From NCBI GenBank assembly GCA_038501785.1, contig JBAMJR010000137.1:5893501-5957500 (forward strand): a stretch of 64,000 nucleotides of DNA. The letters are read 5' to 3'. The notes under the pieces are model-generated. The model ran no database searches. It was given only the letters and a program-made list of their open reading frames with translations, and had not been told where the DNA came from. Made by a program: the position numbers and the translations under genes. The DNA comes from Myoxocephalus aenaeus. Lineage: Eukaryota > Chordata > Actinopteri > Perciformes > Cottidae. This document shows, in pieces, positions 1 to 12,600 of the stretch. Numbering within the stretch: position 1 is the stretch's first letter; the number at the start of each line of letters is the position of its first letter.

Positions 1-1539
1 CTTTTGCATATATTGCATTTACCACGACTGACACAATTCTTCTGTCAAGATGCTATGTTTGAAAAAGGGAGCTGAAACTGGAACAGGGCAGAAAAATCGG
101 GTAATTTGACTGCTCAAGAAAAACAATATTGTTTCAGTTCTGTAACAGCAATACTGTGTGATCAACGGCATTTAACAATAATATTATATGCATGTGCAAT
201 GCTAGAACACTGAAAAAACAAAACTGTCTGATTTCCAGTAAAAACATCACAAGAAAAGGGACAATTTTGGGTCTAGCAATAAAAACCAGGTTCAATAAGT
301 GATGAGCTAGCACCAACAGAAAAATAGCATCAGAAAAGATCCAACTCTGACATTTACCCTCAGACATATCGCTGTGATGTGTGCTCCCGTTTTATAACAC
401 CACTTATTATGAGGCTTTGGATTGGAAAAAAAAATTAAAAAAATTAAAAATAAAAGAGCCTGAGGAGGAAAAATGGAAAAAGGTAAGTGAATCCAAGCAA
501 GCTTTCCCCATGTTCCAGCAGCAGCAGACTGAACAGACCAGAACAGCCGAGCCCAGAGGGACACATCACAAAGACTGTCTCTGCTATCAGCTCCCAGACC
601 TGGCCAACCTCAGAACATTTCCAATGCCACGTATGGATGATACATCATCCATGCAGCCTCCTGCTCAGCAGCACATTCAATCAAAACACCAACTGTTGTT
701 TCCAGATTTGCAACATCCCTAATTCATGCCTGTCCAGACTTCTTTGCCTAATAGCATAACCTACTCGGGTAAGATACACAAATGCAATGGTGCGTTTTAT
801 AGCAAAGACTTTTTCAATTATTACCTACACCTATTATCATGATGATAAACCATTGACTCACCCATCTGGAATATCAATAGTAGCATGTCTACGACCGATA
901 TGTGAACTAATAAAACTACGAACACGATGTGTACAAGGGAACAACTCAAAGTCAGCAATTAGCATGATACATTCACCATGTGCGAACAGTTAGAATAACA
1001 TGGTAGGTCAAGAAAATTACATCACGTCACTGTAATGTATCCTTTAAAAGCAGAAAACGACAATACTTGTGTCACATTATGATATCCACAACCCAAGACG
1101 ATACCTGTCATTTTCTCGATAGCGCCAGATCACAAGTCGTCATTTAAGGTTTCCTTTCCTATAGAGCAGGTCTACACCTTGTTCTGTTATTAAACAAACT
1201 AAACGGCTGTATTTTATTTATATTAACTAAACGACAGCTTGTCATTTCTGTCTCTACATGGTCACGGTAACACTTCTTCACACACACACACACACACACA
1301 CACTAAACGCTCCCAGGGTGAAGATGGCAACAGCAGCTCTCATGTGAGGAGCACCGGAGCAGCTCTCCTGCTCCAGGTGAAAGAGACAAAGTGCTCGTGT
1401 CTTCTACCAACAATGAGCTGCTGCCTTCACATATTACAAAAGTATAAAGTACACGGACATAAAACTAAGTCATTAATAAACACATGGAGAAATGGCTGTA
1501 CTTTCGGGTAAATGGTTACGTTACGCCGTTAACAGGTTA

Positions 1540-1600
1540 CGCTTGCGCATGCGCGACTCGCCGTGTTTTGGCGTTTTGCCAGAAGTCTCCGTGACGTCCT
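1540..1600. promoter_or_regulatory. Candidate CpG-containing regulatory element with NRF1-type and CRE-like sites
   Basis: Within an AT-rich stretch, a short CpG-dense patch carries TGCGCATGCGC at 1544-1554, a full match to the palindromic NRF1 consensus, and TGACGTCC at 1592-1599, a CRE-like site. Both are typical of vertebrate promoters. This could be an internal or alternative promoter of the minus-strand gene or an isolated element. No transcript boundary is visible. Confidence 0.35.
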
Positions 1601-1984
1601 TTCTGCTGCTGCGTGTCTCAAAATAGAAAAAACAGATCTCAGCTCAACGTTGAACATGAATTGTATCAAATCTACAACCCCGTTTATAAAAGATGTGTAG
1701 AGGCTCACTGCAGCCACTAATACTGATGCAACCTGATGCTCACATTCTGTTTTGTTTGACAAAAAAAAATAGCTTATTGTTTTCCACAATGAGCTATTTA
1801 GTAGTTACAAAATACTAGTTATTTTTTTGCACAGATAGAACTTTATTTTCATTGTTCTAAGTGATTGCAATTAAAAAAATAAAATTGTCTGATGGAGCAA
1901 TCTGATTTACTTGAAAGTGGCTGCAATTTTCTTTATTCTGTTACTTATAAAAGCACAGATGGAGTCACAAAATGAAGTTATTTA

Positions 1985-2070
1985 CAGAAAAAGTTTGAGA
2001 ACCACTGCTTTAACCTAGGGGGAAACACTGGTCTCATTACAATATCGATATATCACCTAGCCCTATTTGT
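1985..2070. repeat. Decayed interspersed repeat fragments
   Basis: The phrases 'gagaaccactgcttt' and 'atcgatatatcacctagcc' resemble fragments I recognise from dispersed teleost repeats (the latter from elements containing 'cgatatatcgcccagccc'). They are too short and diverged to assign a family. A library search would be needed to name the element. Confidence 0.3.
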
Positions 2071-5000
2071 CGTAATACAGAGTGAAACTAAAAGCATAAT
2101 ACAAATGGTACCCTAAGACCAACACAGATATTTCAGTCGGATTGCAAACTCAGACCAAGCTGTACAAACCCAAACACCCAGTTTTTTGTGTTTCTCTTTA
2201 TAATCTTCAAATAAACACAGGTTTGCGCACCTTGCAAACGAAGCATTAATCATATTGAATTGTTTATACTTTCAATCAATGTGGAAAACTAGCTTAACTG
2301 CTGGTCAGCTCATATTGTAATGTAGGGCCATTTATCCCAGAATGGCCAAACTAATCTAACTCTAGGAGCATACTTCTGTGCAAAGTTATGAAATGTTCTG
2401 CAAACCTAAAAATGTGACTAAGCACTTCAGTGAGTTTCCCTTAAAAACAAAAGCACTAAATATTATTTTTCCAAGCGTCGATCAGAGAGGTTAAAGCCAA
2501 GTCTGTAAAAAGAAGTCTGTCGAAAATATTATAAAGGGCAGTGCAGCGGAAGGCTCGGAAGTAAGCACAACCTAACACGAGTTAAAGACGCCATCAACCA
2601 CCAGGACCTCCTAAACCCCAAAATGAGGCTCTGGAGTCCCTGAGGGAAACAGCAGGATTGGGGCCCGCCATTTTGTTCCATTTTGCTACGAGGATAGAGG
2701 AAGGGGCAAAGGACTAGGCTGAATTTCAAAGGGCTTCAGATGCCATTTGAGTATCCGCAGAGATTGTGCAGCTATAAAAGATTTACACAACTCAAACAGA
2801 AAGGAAGAGAGGGGAGTGAGAGAGAAACCAAGACTGAGAAAAAAAGGCAGAGACAGACAAAGAGAGGCAAGAATCAGGAGTAGCCATGCTTGTTTACCTA
2901 AAAAGGACCACACTCAGCACCAACGGGGGAGGGGAGAGCCTTTATGGACAGAGGGCAGCAGAGTGGGTGCTGGAGTTACAGCTCAAGGCTTCTTTTCCCG
3001 CTTACGCCAAGCATAACCAGCTGTTTCTGCATTGGCCCTCCAGAAGAAGGTTTCTCAGCAATATTCAGGGAAGACATTGCTAAATATAATGCAAACTAAG
3101 TCAGCCACCTTTTTGCCATTTAACAAATCCTATTACAGGGTACCGGAGCAGAAAAAAAAAGTGCCACTAAACGTTTCCCCCTTACTGGCCACTGATGAAT
3201 AAACAAAGTTTATTGACAATGTAATGTTACGTAATGTCTTTTCTGCTCCCACTTAGGAACTTCAACAAGACGAAAAGCATACGTAAAATAAAATGCCAAG
3301 TAATGGAACAAATGTTATTCACAGAGGGAGACATGGTGCCAATACTGGACAAATTAAATACTATTTGTAGATGACCGTGTTTCCTCTAGATTCATCTGCA
3401 ACGCCGCATCTGTTTTGTGTTTTCAGCAGAGCTAGTTCAGAGCATATGCTGCTCAACCGATCCGGTTTTGCCAAAACTGTTCTCTGTGAAGTTCGCAGGA
3501 AGTGATGTAATATAGCCCCAGACAACAAGGAATAACAAGAGAACACATATTTAGAAAAGTAACTTCTATAACTGTTACATTTGAGAGCAGAATTTGGTGT
3601 GGTGGTATAATCACCCTTTTGTTGCAGAACGATGTGCTGATCAATGAATGGCTTTCTGATGTTTGTTTACATGTCAAACACCACGGACAGGAGTACAGCT
3701 GACAATTTTAGTTTTTAACATCAATTACCCATAAGGGTCATGCCTCTGTCAGACAGATTTAGGTATACAATTTACAATGATATGAAAACGATGAATGCTC
3801 TGGAACTGATGTCTGCAGAATTATTTTAACAACTCTGAAACTAAAAATCTAAAAAAGGTAAACACATTTTTACTTACATAAAACAAAATTCAATAACAAA
3901 CGACTGAAATATAAGTAATATTTTAGTGTCTATATACATCTGTTAGAACATTCCTCTTAAAAAACTACAACATTCTTTTAGTAATTATGCCAGATCACAC
4001 TAAAACTTTAGTGCCGATTTTTCTTCTTCTTCCAAATTCAGTTACCGGTAAAATAAATAAATAATCTGAATTCAGTATTTTATGAATCAAGCTCATTGCG
4101 TCACCATAAAGAGTGCCTTATGATGTGGTGGATGGATACAATTTAGACAATTCAGTCGGAAAATATTCAATTTTGAATATCAATGAATTTGAGGGAACAC
4201 AACATTGAACTATTAAAGTGCTTCAATATAGTTTTAAAACATTCCAACCGCACATGGGGAGCAACTAAAATGGCCACCTGTGTGTTGTGGGGACTCGCAT
4301 ACAGAAACCTATCAACATCACCGCAGTAGCATCGGTATCAGTATCAGTATCCATTTTAATAAAATAACGATACCCGCACGTAATTGCCAGGCTGGCTGCC
4401 AACAATCAGCTTTTGATTGCCAAGAATTACAGATTGGTTGCAGGTAATTTATAAGGAAAATGTTACCAAGAATATATCAAAAGTTAGGTAAACATAAAAA
4501 GGATTCCACGATTCACTAAAAAGAATTACAAAAAGGCAGAAAAACAACCTACAAGTCATTTTATAGTTTGACTAATATGCTTTTTAGGTGTTAATGTCAT
4601 TTGTTCCTTAATTTGGGTCCACGGGCATCAATAACACTTGTGCACAATGTTATGCAACTGTTACTGTGCAACCGTTACTGTCGAGCCACCCAAACACTGC
4701 AACCAAGAAAGTATTGTTCCCTCGTTTTCATTATTGTTGGGTTTTTGCCATGATGCAAGGGCTGTGTTCATCTTCAACTCAGCTTTTTCATCAGTCACAC
4801 AACATACGAGTTAGACTGATCACAAATGACAAAGGCAACTTTAAAAAGGGATCGAGGAGAAGAAACAAAGCAATCGGGCATGATTACCACGACACTTTGT
4901 TCACAGCACCGTCACAATGGGCTGATGGGCAAACCCCAAGGTTGACCAACTGTGATGTGGTACAAACGGGTCAGCAGATCTCCTGCATCTGGTTAAAACG

Positions 5001-7180
5001 ACCATTAATGGAGTCTGAAGAGTTGCGAGACGCAAGAGCCACTCTAAGCCAGTAGAGGAGCAGAAACATAGAAACGTTGCCCGCCTTTCTATTGCACAAA
5101 ACGTGTAACCTCGAGCTACAATCACAGCGGATGATCTTTCTGACCCCAGCAGAACTCCATTTCCTGTGGCAAGCAGAGGGCCTAGTTTAATTCTCTGGTA
5201 GTACTTATGGGAACAGGGTCAAAATCTAGCCATCGCTAATGGGAACCTGATGGGACGCACAGCTCAGGAGTTCCAAGTAGCTTGGCAATTATCTACACAT
5301 TAAGCTGTTTTGACTTGTAAAATATCTTAATAAGACTACTGATCATTGTTATTGGATGGATGGAATAAATATTCTGCATCAACTATAAACTTCAGAATGA
5401 CATTTCATCATTTCAAGATTTAGATGAAAACCCAAAATCGGGCATGCCTGTGAAAACAAATGTGTGGACAATGTATTTAATGTCAAAGAACAAAACAAAA
5501 ACTATTACATTGATTGACAGACCCAGTGATACGATTACACCTCATGTGTTAGAGACTTCAGTTTTAATGAGATCACAATTGTGTGTCCTTCTGTGAGCGT
5601 CACTCTTACATTTACAACGTAAACACATCAGTGATATCGGCTAATGTATTTGAGATCACATTTGGTTAAGAATTCTGCAAAAACACCCTTCTTATACTTC
5701 TTAAATCCTGCACGTCCTTGTATTCACTTTAACAGAATAAAAGGCACGTCTTACCATTTGAGGCTTTAACTATAGCACAGAGAAATAGGACCTACGCAAG
5801 CTCAAGGGAGACAGAGATATGCATCACTGCTTCTGCAGTGTAGTCAACATGAACGCCCCAACAAGCTAAAACACTCTCAGTATCTTGGTGGAAAACACCA
5901 CCAGCGGCACTGCAGTGTTTTCCTCAGCATTGGTACTGCACCAAAGTAGAGAGCTTCTCCTCCATATTCCATTTCCTCTACAGCTCATCTCAAATCACAA
6001 CATGTTGTGCCCCTCCTTTACATGCTATTTAACAAAGAAAACACAGGCACTCCAGTGAGCTAACTTAGGTAATTGTGACAGTTATCCATCCAAACAACCC
6101 ACTGTTAGTCCACTAACCATAGACACTTCCTGATAAACCCAAATAGCCTTTGGGAAATTCAAAACAATGCACTTTAAATAGACCTACAAAGCACACACAT
6201 TTGATTCATGGGTTGTAGTTCTGACAACCTAATTAATTGCTATCCTTATAGATAGACTTGTAACACATCCATTTTGCTTCAATGCTGGAACAGGCTATCA
6301 AATGGACAGGACTTAGTCCTTCATGACTAGAATGCATGAAGCTGTGGGTAAACACTTAACTGGAAAAGCAGGTAGACTAGGATGTCTTTAGCCCAACTGT
6401 CAAATAACTACTATCATTGTGACAAGCAACAATAGGTAAACATTGTGGATGTTATTATTGCACTCCCTTGAGAAATGTAATTATATCTGTTGTCTTGGAC
6501 AATAAAAGCGCCCATTTGTGGTAATCCTTAGAAAATTTAACATATTTAAGCCTAAACTTACACTTTGGATGAATAGTGCAAAGTAACATTAAATTCCCTT
6601 TTGGCTCCAAGACAAGTCTTCCCAAAACACATGCAAAAGCCTGATCTGTTCATCTGTTAGTATACATTAAGGCAGGTGTGTATGTACGATATTAATGTAT
6701 GCAGCACTAGCTGCTTACTCAAAACATTACAGTTTCATTTTAAAATACCACACACTGTCAGTGCCAATCCCATCACACATATGTCATTATTGAACGTACT
6801 GAATCTGAATTAAATGTATTCAAAAACAACTTAAGAGCATACGTTAGCTCAATGTGTAATACACGATATTAATACCATTTGTTGATTAAATCCTTAACAT
6901 TACAACACAGCTAACGTTACGCATAACCATAGGAAGGCTACATTCAAGAAGCAGAGCAACGCACTACAAAAAAAAATGTTGTATATTTCCAGTCAAGGAA
7001 AAACAAAGTACATATAAGCATGAAGCACACATTAAATGCCTTTAAATCCTAAGTAAGCTATTGCAAGTTGACCTTTGTCGTAACACAAATCAACCAGAGT
7101 TAATTAACCACGGGGGCAGGAGTCGGTTGTGTTGTTGTTAACGCTTTAGCTGCGCAGGACCAGATCAAAATGCGACTTAC

Positions 7181-7700
7181 CTGCGTCTGAATTTCCACAA
7201 ATTCAAGTAGATATCTTAATCTTTAATGTTTAGTCTACGCCGCGATGCTTTCGGCCGATGCTTGATGATCCCATTTGTTGCCGTTGGTTCAGTACAGACT
7301 GGCCCGGAGACATCCGCATAAAGTAGCGACGACCATCGCAGCTCGAAAAGCAGCTCACCAGAATCGAGGCTAGCGCGAGCTTGTTAAAACCATGTAGACC
7401 AACAAACACAAGTCCAAAGAAAAAAAAAAGACTAAAATATCCACGGAAAGTCGTTTACAGCGTTGCTATTTCTTCGTCACCGCAAACTACGAACCTTTAA
7501 CACTCCATTTGTGCAACGATAGGCTTGCTTGCGTAAACGTAAACCATCAAAAGATCATATTTTGTCACAGTTTAATCCTCTCCGCTAGCGCATTCGAGCG
7601 GTATTCGAGCGGCCTTTGACTTCAGTGTGTGGACGCTGGGGACGGAAACGGTTCGCGGATGAAACGAGCGTTCTGATTGGCCATGGCGCTGTGGGCGGCT
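7181..7700 (-). other. Putative non-coding first exon of a minus-strand gene (ANKRD11 by synteny)
   Basis: Read on the minus strand, the sequence ...GACGCAG is followed by gtaagt at 7180-7175, a near-consensus donor, so an exon should end at 7181. Upstream of it on the same strand the DNA is CpG-rich (7210-7400) and leads to promoter-like sites near 7.7 kb. The upper exon limit is an estimate and no start codon can be supported, so this would be a 5' untranslated exon. In human 16q24.3 the gene divergent from SPG7 is ANKRD11, whose first exon is non-coding and first intron long, which fits. No coding sequence is in the window, so the identity rests only on position. Confidence 0.4.
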
Positions 7701-7800
7701 ACAGTTTCCCCACAAGTGAAACAGACGCCATTTTGGATCCACTAAGCACCCTTCTCGCGCTTCAGAACACATACGAGCACGGATCCAACGTGGCGGACCG
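7655..7800 (-). promoter_or_regulatory. Candidate promoter of the minus-strand gene (CCAAT box, YY1-like site)
   Basis: The block contains ATTGG at 7676-7680 (a CCAAT box on the minus strand), a GC-box-like gtgggcgg near 7691 and GCCATTTTGG at 7727-7736, a YY1-type motif often found close to start sites. It lies immediately 5' of the putative minus-strand exon ending at 7181 and about 1.9 kb from the SPG7 start codon. No TATA box is seen, as is usual for CpG-rich housekeeping promoters. Functional assignment is inference from motif content. Confidence 0.4.
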
Positions 7801-9480
7801 CAGTTCACAGTTTCATTCGCAAGGTACCGCACTCCATTATATGGTTGGAGACGAAGAAAAGGAAATGGAGTACAGGCACCGGGTGCACTCGTTTTATACA
7901 CATTTCTAGAAACATGGAGGTGTGTCTATTCTAACTCATTATTTGGTTATTTAGATTCGTCACGTGTCATTTTAAATGCAACAGTTGATATGTAGTGTAC
8001 TGTGACACGCACACTGACAATTTGAAAGCATTTTGTAAAGCTGCCAACTCCGGTATCCACAAATGCCAGTAATGGTTAACTTACTCCTCATCAATGCATA
8101 ATCACAGCTATTGTTCACTACACATTGTTATATTTATGATGATGATAGTATCTATGTCCTTTCTCTCGATGTTTTGGGTTTGACCCTTCTTATCTCCAGT
8201 CTATGGTCAGACCTCAAACGCAGGTTATGGCTGAGGAAAAACATCGTTGGCGTTAAAGCGGAGTGTGCTGGTGAGCAAATTTAACGCACCCATGACTGAA
8301 ATGAAACGCAAGTGGATGAAACGAAGGCTCCCATTGGCTCAAATAAAATATCTATACTCTTATTGGTTTAAGTTACATGTCACTCAAACTGACCCGTATA
8401 CGTCGCTTCCCACGACTGCCTTGACACTTTACAACAGTGATAAAGGAGCTGAGGGGCAGCAATCTGCACTATTCATTCCAATGACGAAAGACTCGTACAG
8501 CCTTTCACTGACTGGACTAAATGGTGAGTCAACATTAAAATTGATTATCGTGGTGATTATTTGCAACACAAAACAGCTCTGGTGGTCCTGTATGACACAT
8601 CGTCCCGTGTTGGATCTTAGAGCTGTCAACACACGTGTTCATAAGTATTCCTTTTTTGCTAAATTTAACTGGACCAAGGTCTACTCAATGAACTACTAGC
8701 GCACTCTGCTGGATTACCGGGGTGTCAACATACTTGGGGGAAAATACTTCAGTACTTAATACTTTACTGAGGTTTCATAGTATATATATCCTGGACTGAA
8801 CAGTTTACACAGGTGAAATACTATTGTTTTCAATATTCCCGAGCGATTGGTTTGACAGGTAATAAACCAAAATAAGTTGTATTTTCATATATGAGTTACT
8901 TTAATAGAATAGCTACAGATATGTAGTGTAACCATGAATGTGTGTCTACTTATGTGCAATGCATATGGGAACTCTGCAATTATTTAAGCGTTGTTTAAAC
9001 ACTCAACAACAACTAGACTCCCATAAAACTGCCCCTCGGCACAAAACGACCCCTGGGCCCAGAGTGGCTGAGTATATAGCGCAACTATGAACCGAACCAA
9101 TATGTATGTCTCGAGTGCGCAGTGAGTGTGCGTCATAGTGTGGAGCAAAGTAAACTTTGCTGCAGCGCCAACATTAGACAAGTGGGCAGCATTTAACGGC
9201 AATCACATATATTTACTGTTAACTGCATGGCATGTAATGTGAGACTAGAGATTGCAGCGCTGACATTGATTGCATAAGCCCTGCGCAAATGTCTGCGCAG
9301 CGAGTAGGTCCTTGAAGAACAACGAGAACGGTTGGAGTTCAAAGTTCGAGACAAAGACATTTCCCAAACCAACAAGATGTATAAAACGACACTGTTTACT
9401 ATTCAGCACCGATGAAACCTAGTCGGTCACAACGTTGATAATTAGACAATACAGATCAAATCTAATTCACAGTGAATACG
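7801..9480. other. Divergent intergenic region between the minus-strand gene and SPG7
   Basis: No exon could be supported. An open frame of 150 codons at 8247-8699 has no recognisable domain and no splice context. A spaced motif from the promoter block (GGATGAAACGA, 8 bases, ATTGG) recurs here at 8314-8337. The part after about 9.0 kb becomes richer in CpG and could contribute to the SPG7 promoter. Phrases near 8740-8790 resemble a decayed fish repeat. Confidence 0.4.
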
Positions 9481-9696
9481 TGTCGTTTATTTCCCTTTTC
9501 TTTCCGCGTGCAGGAGGTCCGGGAGCGGATAGTGTCAGTGTTGATCTCGAGCTGACATCTTTGTGCGGCTGCACAGTTGAATAACAGAGGAAGCTAGTTA
9601 GCTCTCAGCGGCTTTGAGGGGTAGACAAACTGACAGCTATGGGTTTGAAGTTGTTCAGGTAATACAACGTCACAGCATTTTGCGATAACAGACGCC
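9481..9696 (+). promoter_or_regulatory. SPG7: SPG7 promoter-proximal region / 5' UTR with a short upstream ORF
   Basis: This stretch precedes the SPG7 initiation codon at 9697. An upstream ATG at 9639 opens a seven-codon reading frame that stops at 9662, 34 bases before the main start, so it could dampen translation if the transcript begins before 9639. A CRE-like ACGTCAC lies at about 9667. The transcription start is not visible in the sequence, so the division into promoter and leader is uncertain. Confidence 0.45.
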
Positions 9697-12600
9697 ATGT
9701 CGGCGTTGTTGCTGCAGCATCGTACTGGACTCTGTAGAAAATACAGTGCGGGTTTATTGTGGACTCTGTCGAGGCAAAACTCTCACGTATCAACGCACGA
9801 GAGAATATCCAGCAATGGTGATCATGTCAGAAAGATGCCCTGCTCGAAACCAGAGCAGGCACTCGCAGGTCAGACACAGAAACTCATCCAGGTAAGTGGA
9901 AACGCACCATCATGTAAGCGTGATCCGTTTACCGGTGGCCTCTCACCGAGACCCCTCACCTTGGAATATACACTATGAGGGACAAGCAATGAGATCCCGC
10001 TTTCTTCAGCAGGATTTCAAATAGAAATCTCAGTGATTTCCATCATTGATATCCATTTACAAGTAGAGTCAGTCACTGTCTCCATGAGCTTTGAATTAGA
10101 TCATCAACTTAAAATGTCAGTCATCAGGTGACTTGTTTTTCTTAGAGGTAAACTGACAATCATTGGCACTAATTACAAAACGCTTAAGAGCACCCCACTG
10201 CATTCAAATTCATTGTGATGTCCTTTTGGATATATTTCTCGAACTATAGCCTGGATATTTTTAATAAGTGTGATTCAACTGTGGAAGTCCTTTTTTAATT
10301 TGAAATCACATCTTGCTTTACTGCTTCTACTTGCTGTAGCTTCACTACACCAACTGTTTTTTCTTCCACTCTGAATTCTCTCTGATATTTTGTCTCACCC
10401 CCCCAAAAAAAAAACGTTCCCATTTTAGAGTCTCCTCCACAGACCCTTGGGTCCTGGCTTGGTGGGAATTAGCAAAGAGTTAATCAGAAACAACCTGCTG
10501 AGGAACCCTGTCGGTTTGGTGAATCTATTAGGTAAACACACAGTTGTTATCATCTTGATTACTTTTACTAAAAATCTTTTATTTTGCTTACATATGACTA
10601 TTTCTGATTTGTAGGGTCAATAAACTTCTTTAGTACATCTCAATCCAAACAAGAGAAAGATAAAAGTAGTGAACCAAAGGGGAAAACTCCAGAGGAAGAT
10701 GAAGGTAAGTGATACATTGCTTAACTGTTTTAGAACTGTCCCACATATGGCTGTGATCTTAATTTCTCTCTCTGATTCTTTTTATTCTCCTCCTCCACAA
10801 TCTGCCTCACCTTTTCAGAGGAGAAGAAACGTCGCGAGCAGGAGGACCAGATGTACCGGGAGCGCCTGCGGACCCTCTTCATCATAGCGCTCATCATGAG
10901 TCTGCTGAACTCCATCAATACCAGCGGGGGCAACATCTCCTGGAATGACTTTGTCCACGAGATGCTGGCCAAGGGAGAGGTGTCGCGCGTGCAGGTCGTT
11001 CCTGAGAGTGACATTGTCGAAATCTACCTTCATCCTGGAGCTGTCATCTTCGGAAGGCCTGTATGTCGAGCAGGATTTAATGCAAAAGCAAAATGAGCAT
11101 CAGAAGTGTTCCAGCAGATGTGCACACTAACTCTCTCATTTCCTGCCACGTTTCCTGCTTTTCAGAGGCTGGCGCTTATGTACAGAATGCAGGTTGCCAA
11201 CATTGACAAATTCGAGGAGAAGCTGAGAGCTGCAGAAGAAGAGCTGCATATTGAGTCTAAGGACAGGATTCAGGTGTCCTACAAACGCACTGGATTTTTT
11301 GGGAAGTAAGAATGTGACCTTTCTCAGCGCACACCTTTTTATGGGGTTCAATGAGCAATTTGAAGGACACTTTTACCGTCCATACACGGTAAAAGCCTCC
11401 GTCCACCACCGTTTCTCATCTGTTCTCTTTTCAGTGCCGTCTATGCTCTGGGGATGGCTGCTATTGGCGTGGCTATTCTCTGGTACATCTTCCGACTAGC
11501 AGGCATGGGTGGCAAAGAAGGCGGCTTCAGTGCTTTTGTGAGTGAAACCACATAATACATTTGGCCCGTGCTAGTCACTGATATAATTTGTGTATTAATT
11601 GTGTATTACGATGGACTTAACAGAACCAGCTGAAGATGGCCAAGTTCACCATTGTGGATGGCAAGTCCGGCAAAGGTGTGAGTTTCAAAGATGTGGCGGG
11701 CATGCATGAGGCTAAGATGGAAATAAAGGAATTTGTGGACTACCTCAAGGTAAGAAACCACATTCACAATATCTTTGTTTCTACCATCCCAATCTCACAT
11801 GAGTAAAATCTTAAATTCCCCATTCACTTTGATGTTATGTAATGTCAGAATCCAGAACGGTACCTCCAGCTGGGAGCCAAGGTCCCCAAGGGGTCATTGC
11901 TGCTTGGGCCTCCAGGCTGTGGGAAGACGCTGCTGGCTAAGGCTGTAGCCACTGAGGCCCAAGTGCCCTTTCTGGCAATGGCCGGCTCTGAGTTTGTGGA
12001 GGTCATTGGAGGTATGTAGAGACAGCACCAGCTATTATTATGGCTTTAGGACGGTTGATTTACGTCGGGATTATGCTGATATTCGATACGAGAGTAGATA
12101 TGGTTGTTAATGATAACATTGTGATTATAGATTGAATGTCTGTGCCTGTGTTACAGTGCAGAAAAGTAATCTGACTTTTCTGGATTCTTGGTCATTATAT
12201 ACACATTACTAGTCATTATTTCTCAAATTCAGTTTGTGTAGTTATCGTTTCAAGACCAGACTAGAGAGATCAAATTATTGGTAAAAAAAAATATACATAT
12301 TGGGATTTTGAATCCAGGCGTCATTGCTCGGCCTTTACATGGCAGCCTTCTGTTTTTTTTTTTATCTTCGCGTGACTTGCGTTTGTTGGCGTGTATAGGC
12401 CTGGGTGCCGCTCGGGTAAGGAGTCTGTTCAAGGAGGCTCGAAGCAGAGCGCCCTGCATTGTCTACATCGACGAGATCGACGCTGTGGGGAAGAAGCGCT
12501 CCACCAACATGTCAGGGTTCTCCAACACTGAAGAGGAGCAGACCCTCAACCAGCTGCTGGTGGAGATGGATGGTGAGTGAGACATGGGATTTCAGACTAG

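Larger units (their letters stand above)
1..7180 (-). other. Gene-free stretch, probably first intron of a minus-strand gene
   Basis: No open reading frame in this stretch has recognisable protein similarity together with credible splice sites; the longest frames (for example 129 codons at 4666-5055) look random. It is AT-rich, with a short (CA)n run at 1279-1303. A strong donor read on the minus strand at its right edge (exon ending at 7181) suggests that the whole stretch lies inside the first intron of a gene whose coding exons are beyond the left edge. A second donor-like site on the minus strand lies near 5754 (ATG followed by gtaaga), but I found no paired acceptor, so I do not call an exon. 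The intron assignment is inference. Confidence 0.4.

Noticed and set aside
4666..5055. 129-codon plus-strand frame in the left 7 kb
   Set aside because: No domain, no promoter or splice context; likely chance.
8247..8699. 150-codon plus-strand frame between the minus-strand gene and SPG7
   Set aside because: No recognisable domain, no acceptor or donor context and composition like the surrounding non-coding DNA.
10851..11096. Alternative SPG7 start at an internal ATG of exon 4
   Set aside because: Exons 1-3 join in phase and supply a mitochondrial targeting sequence; starting in exon 4 would remove it.
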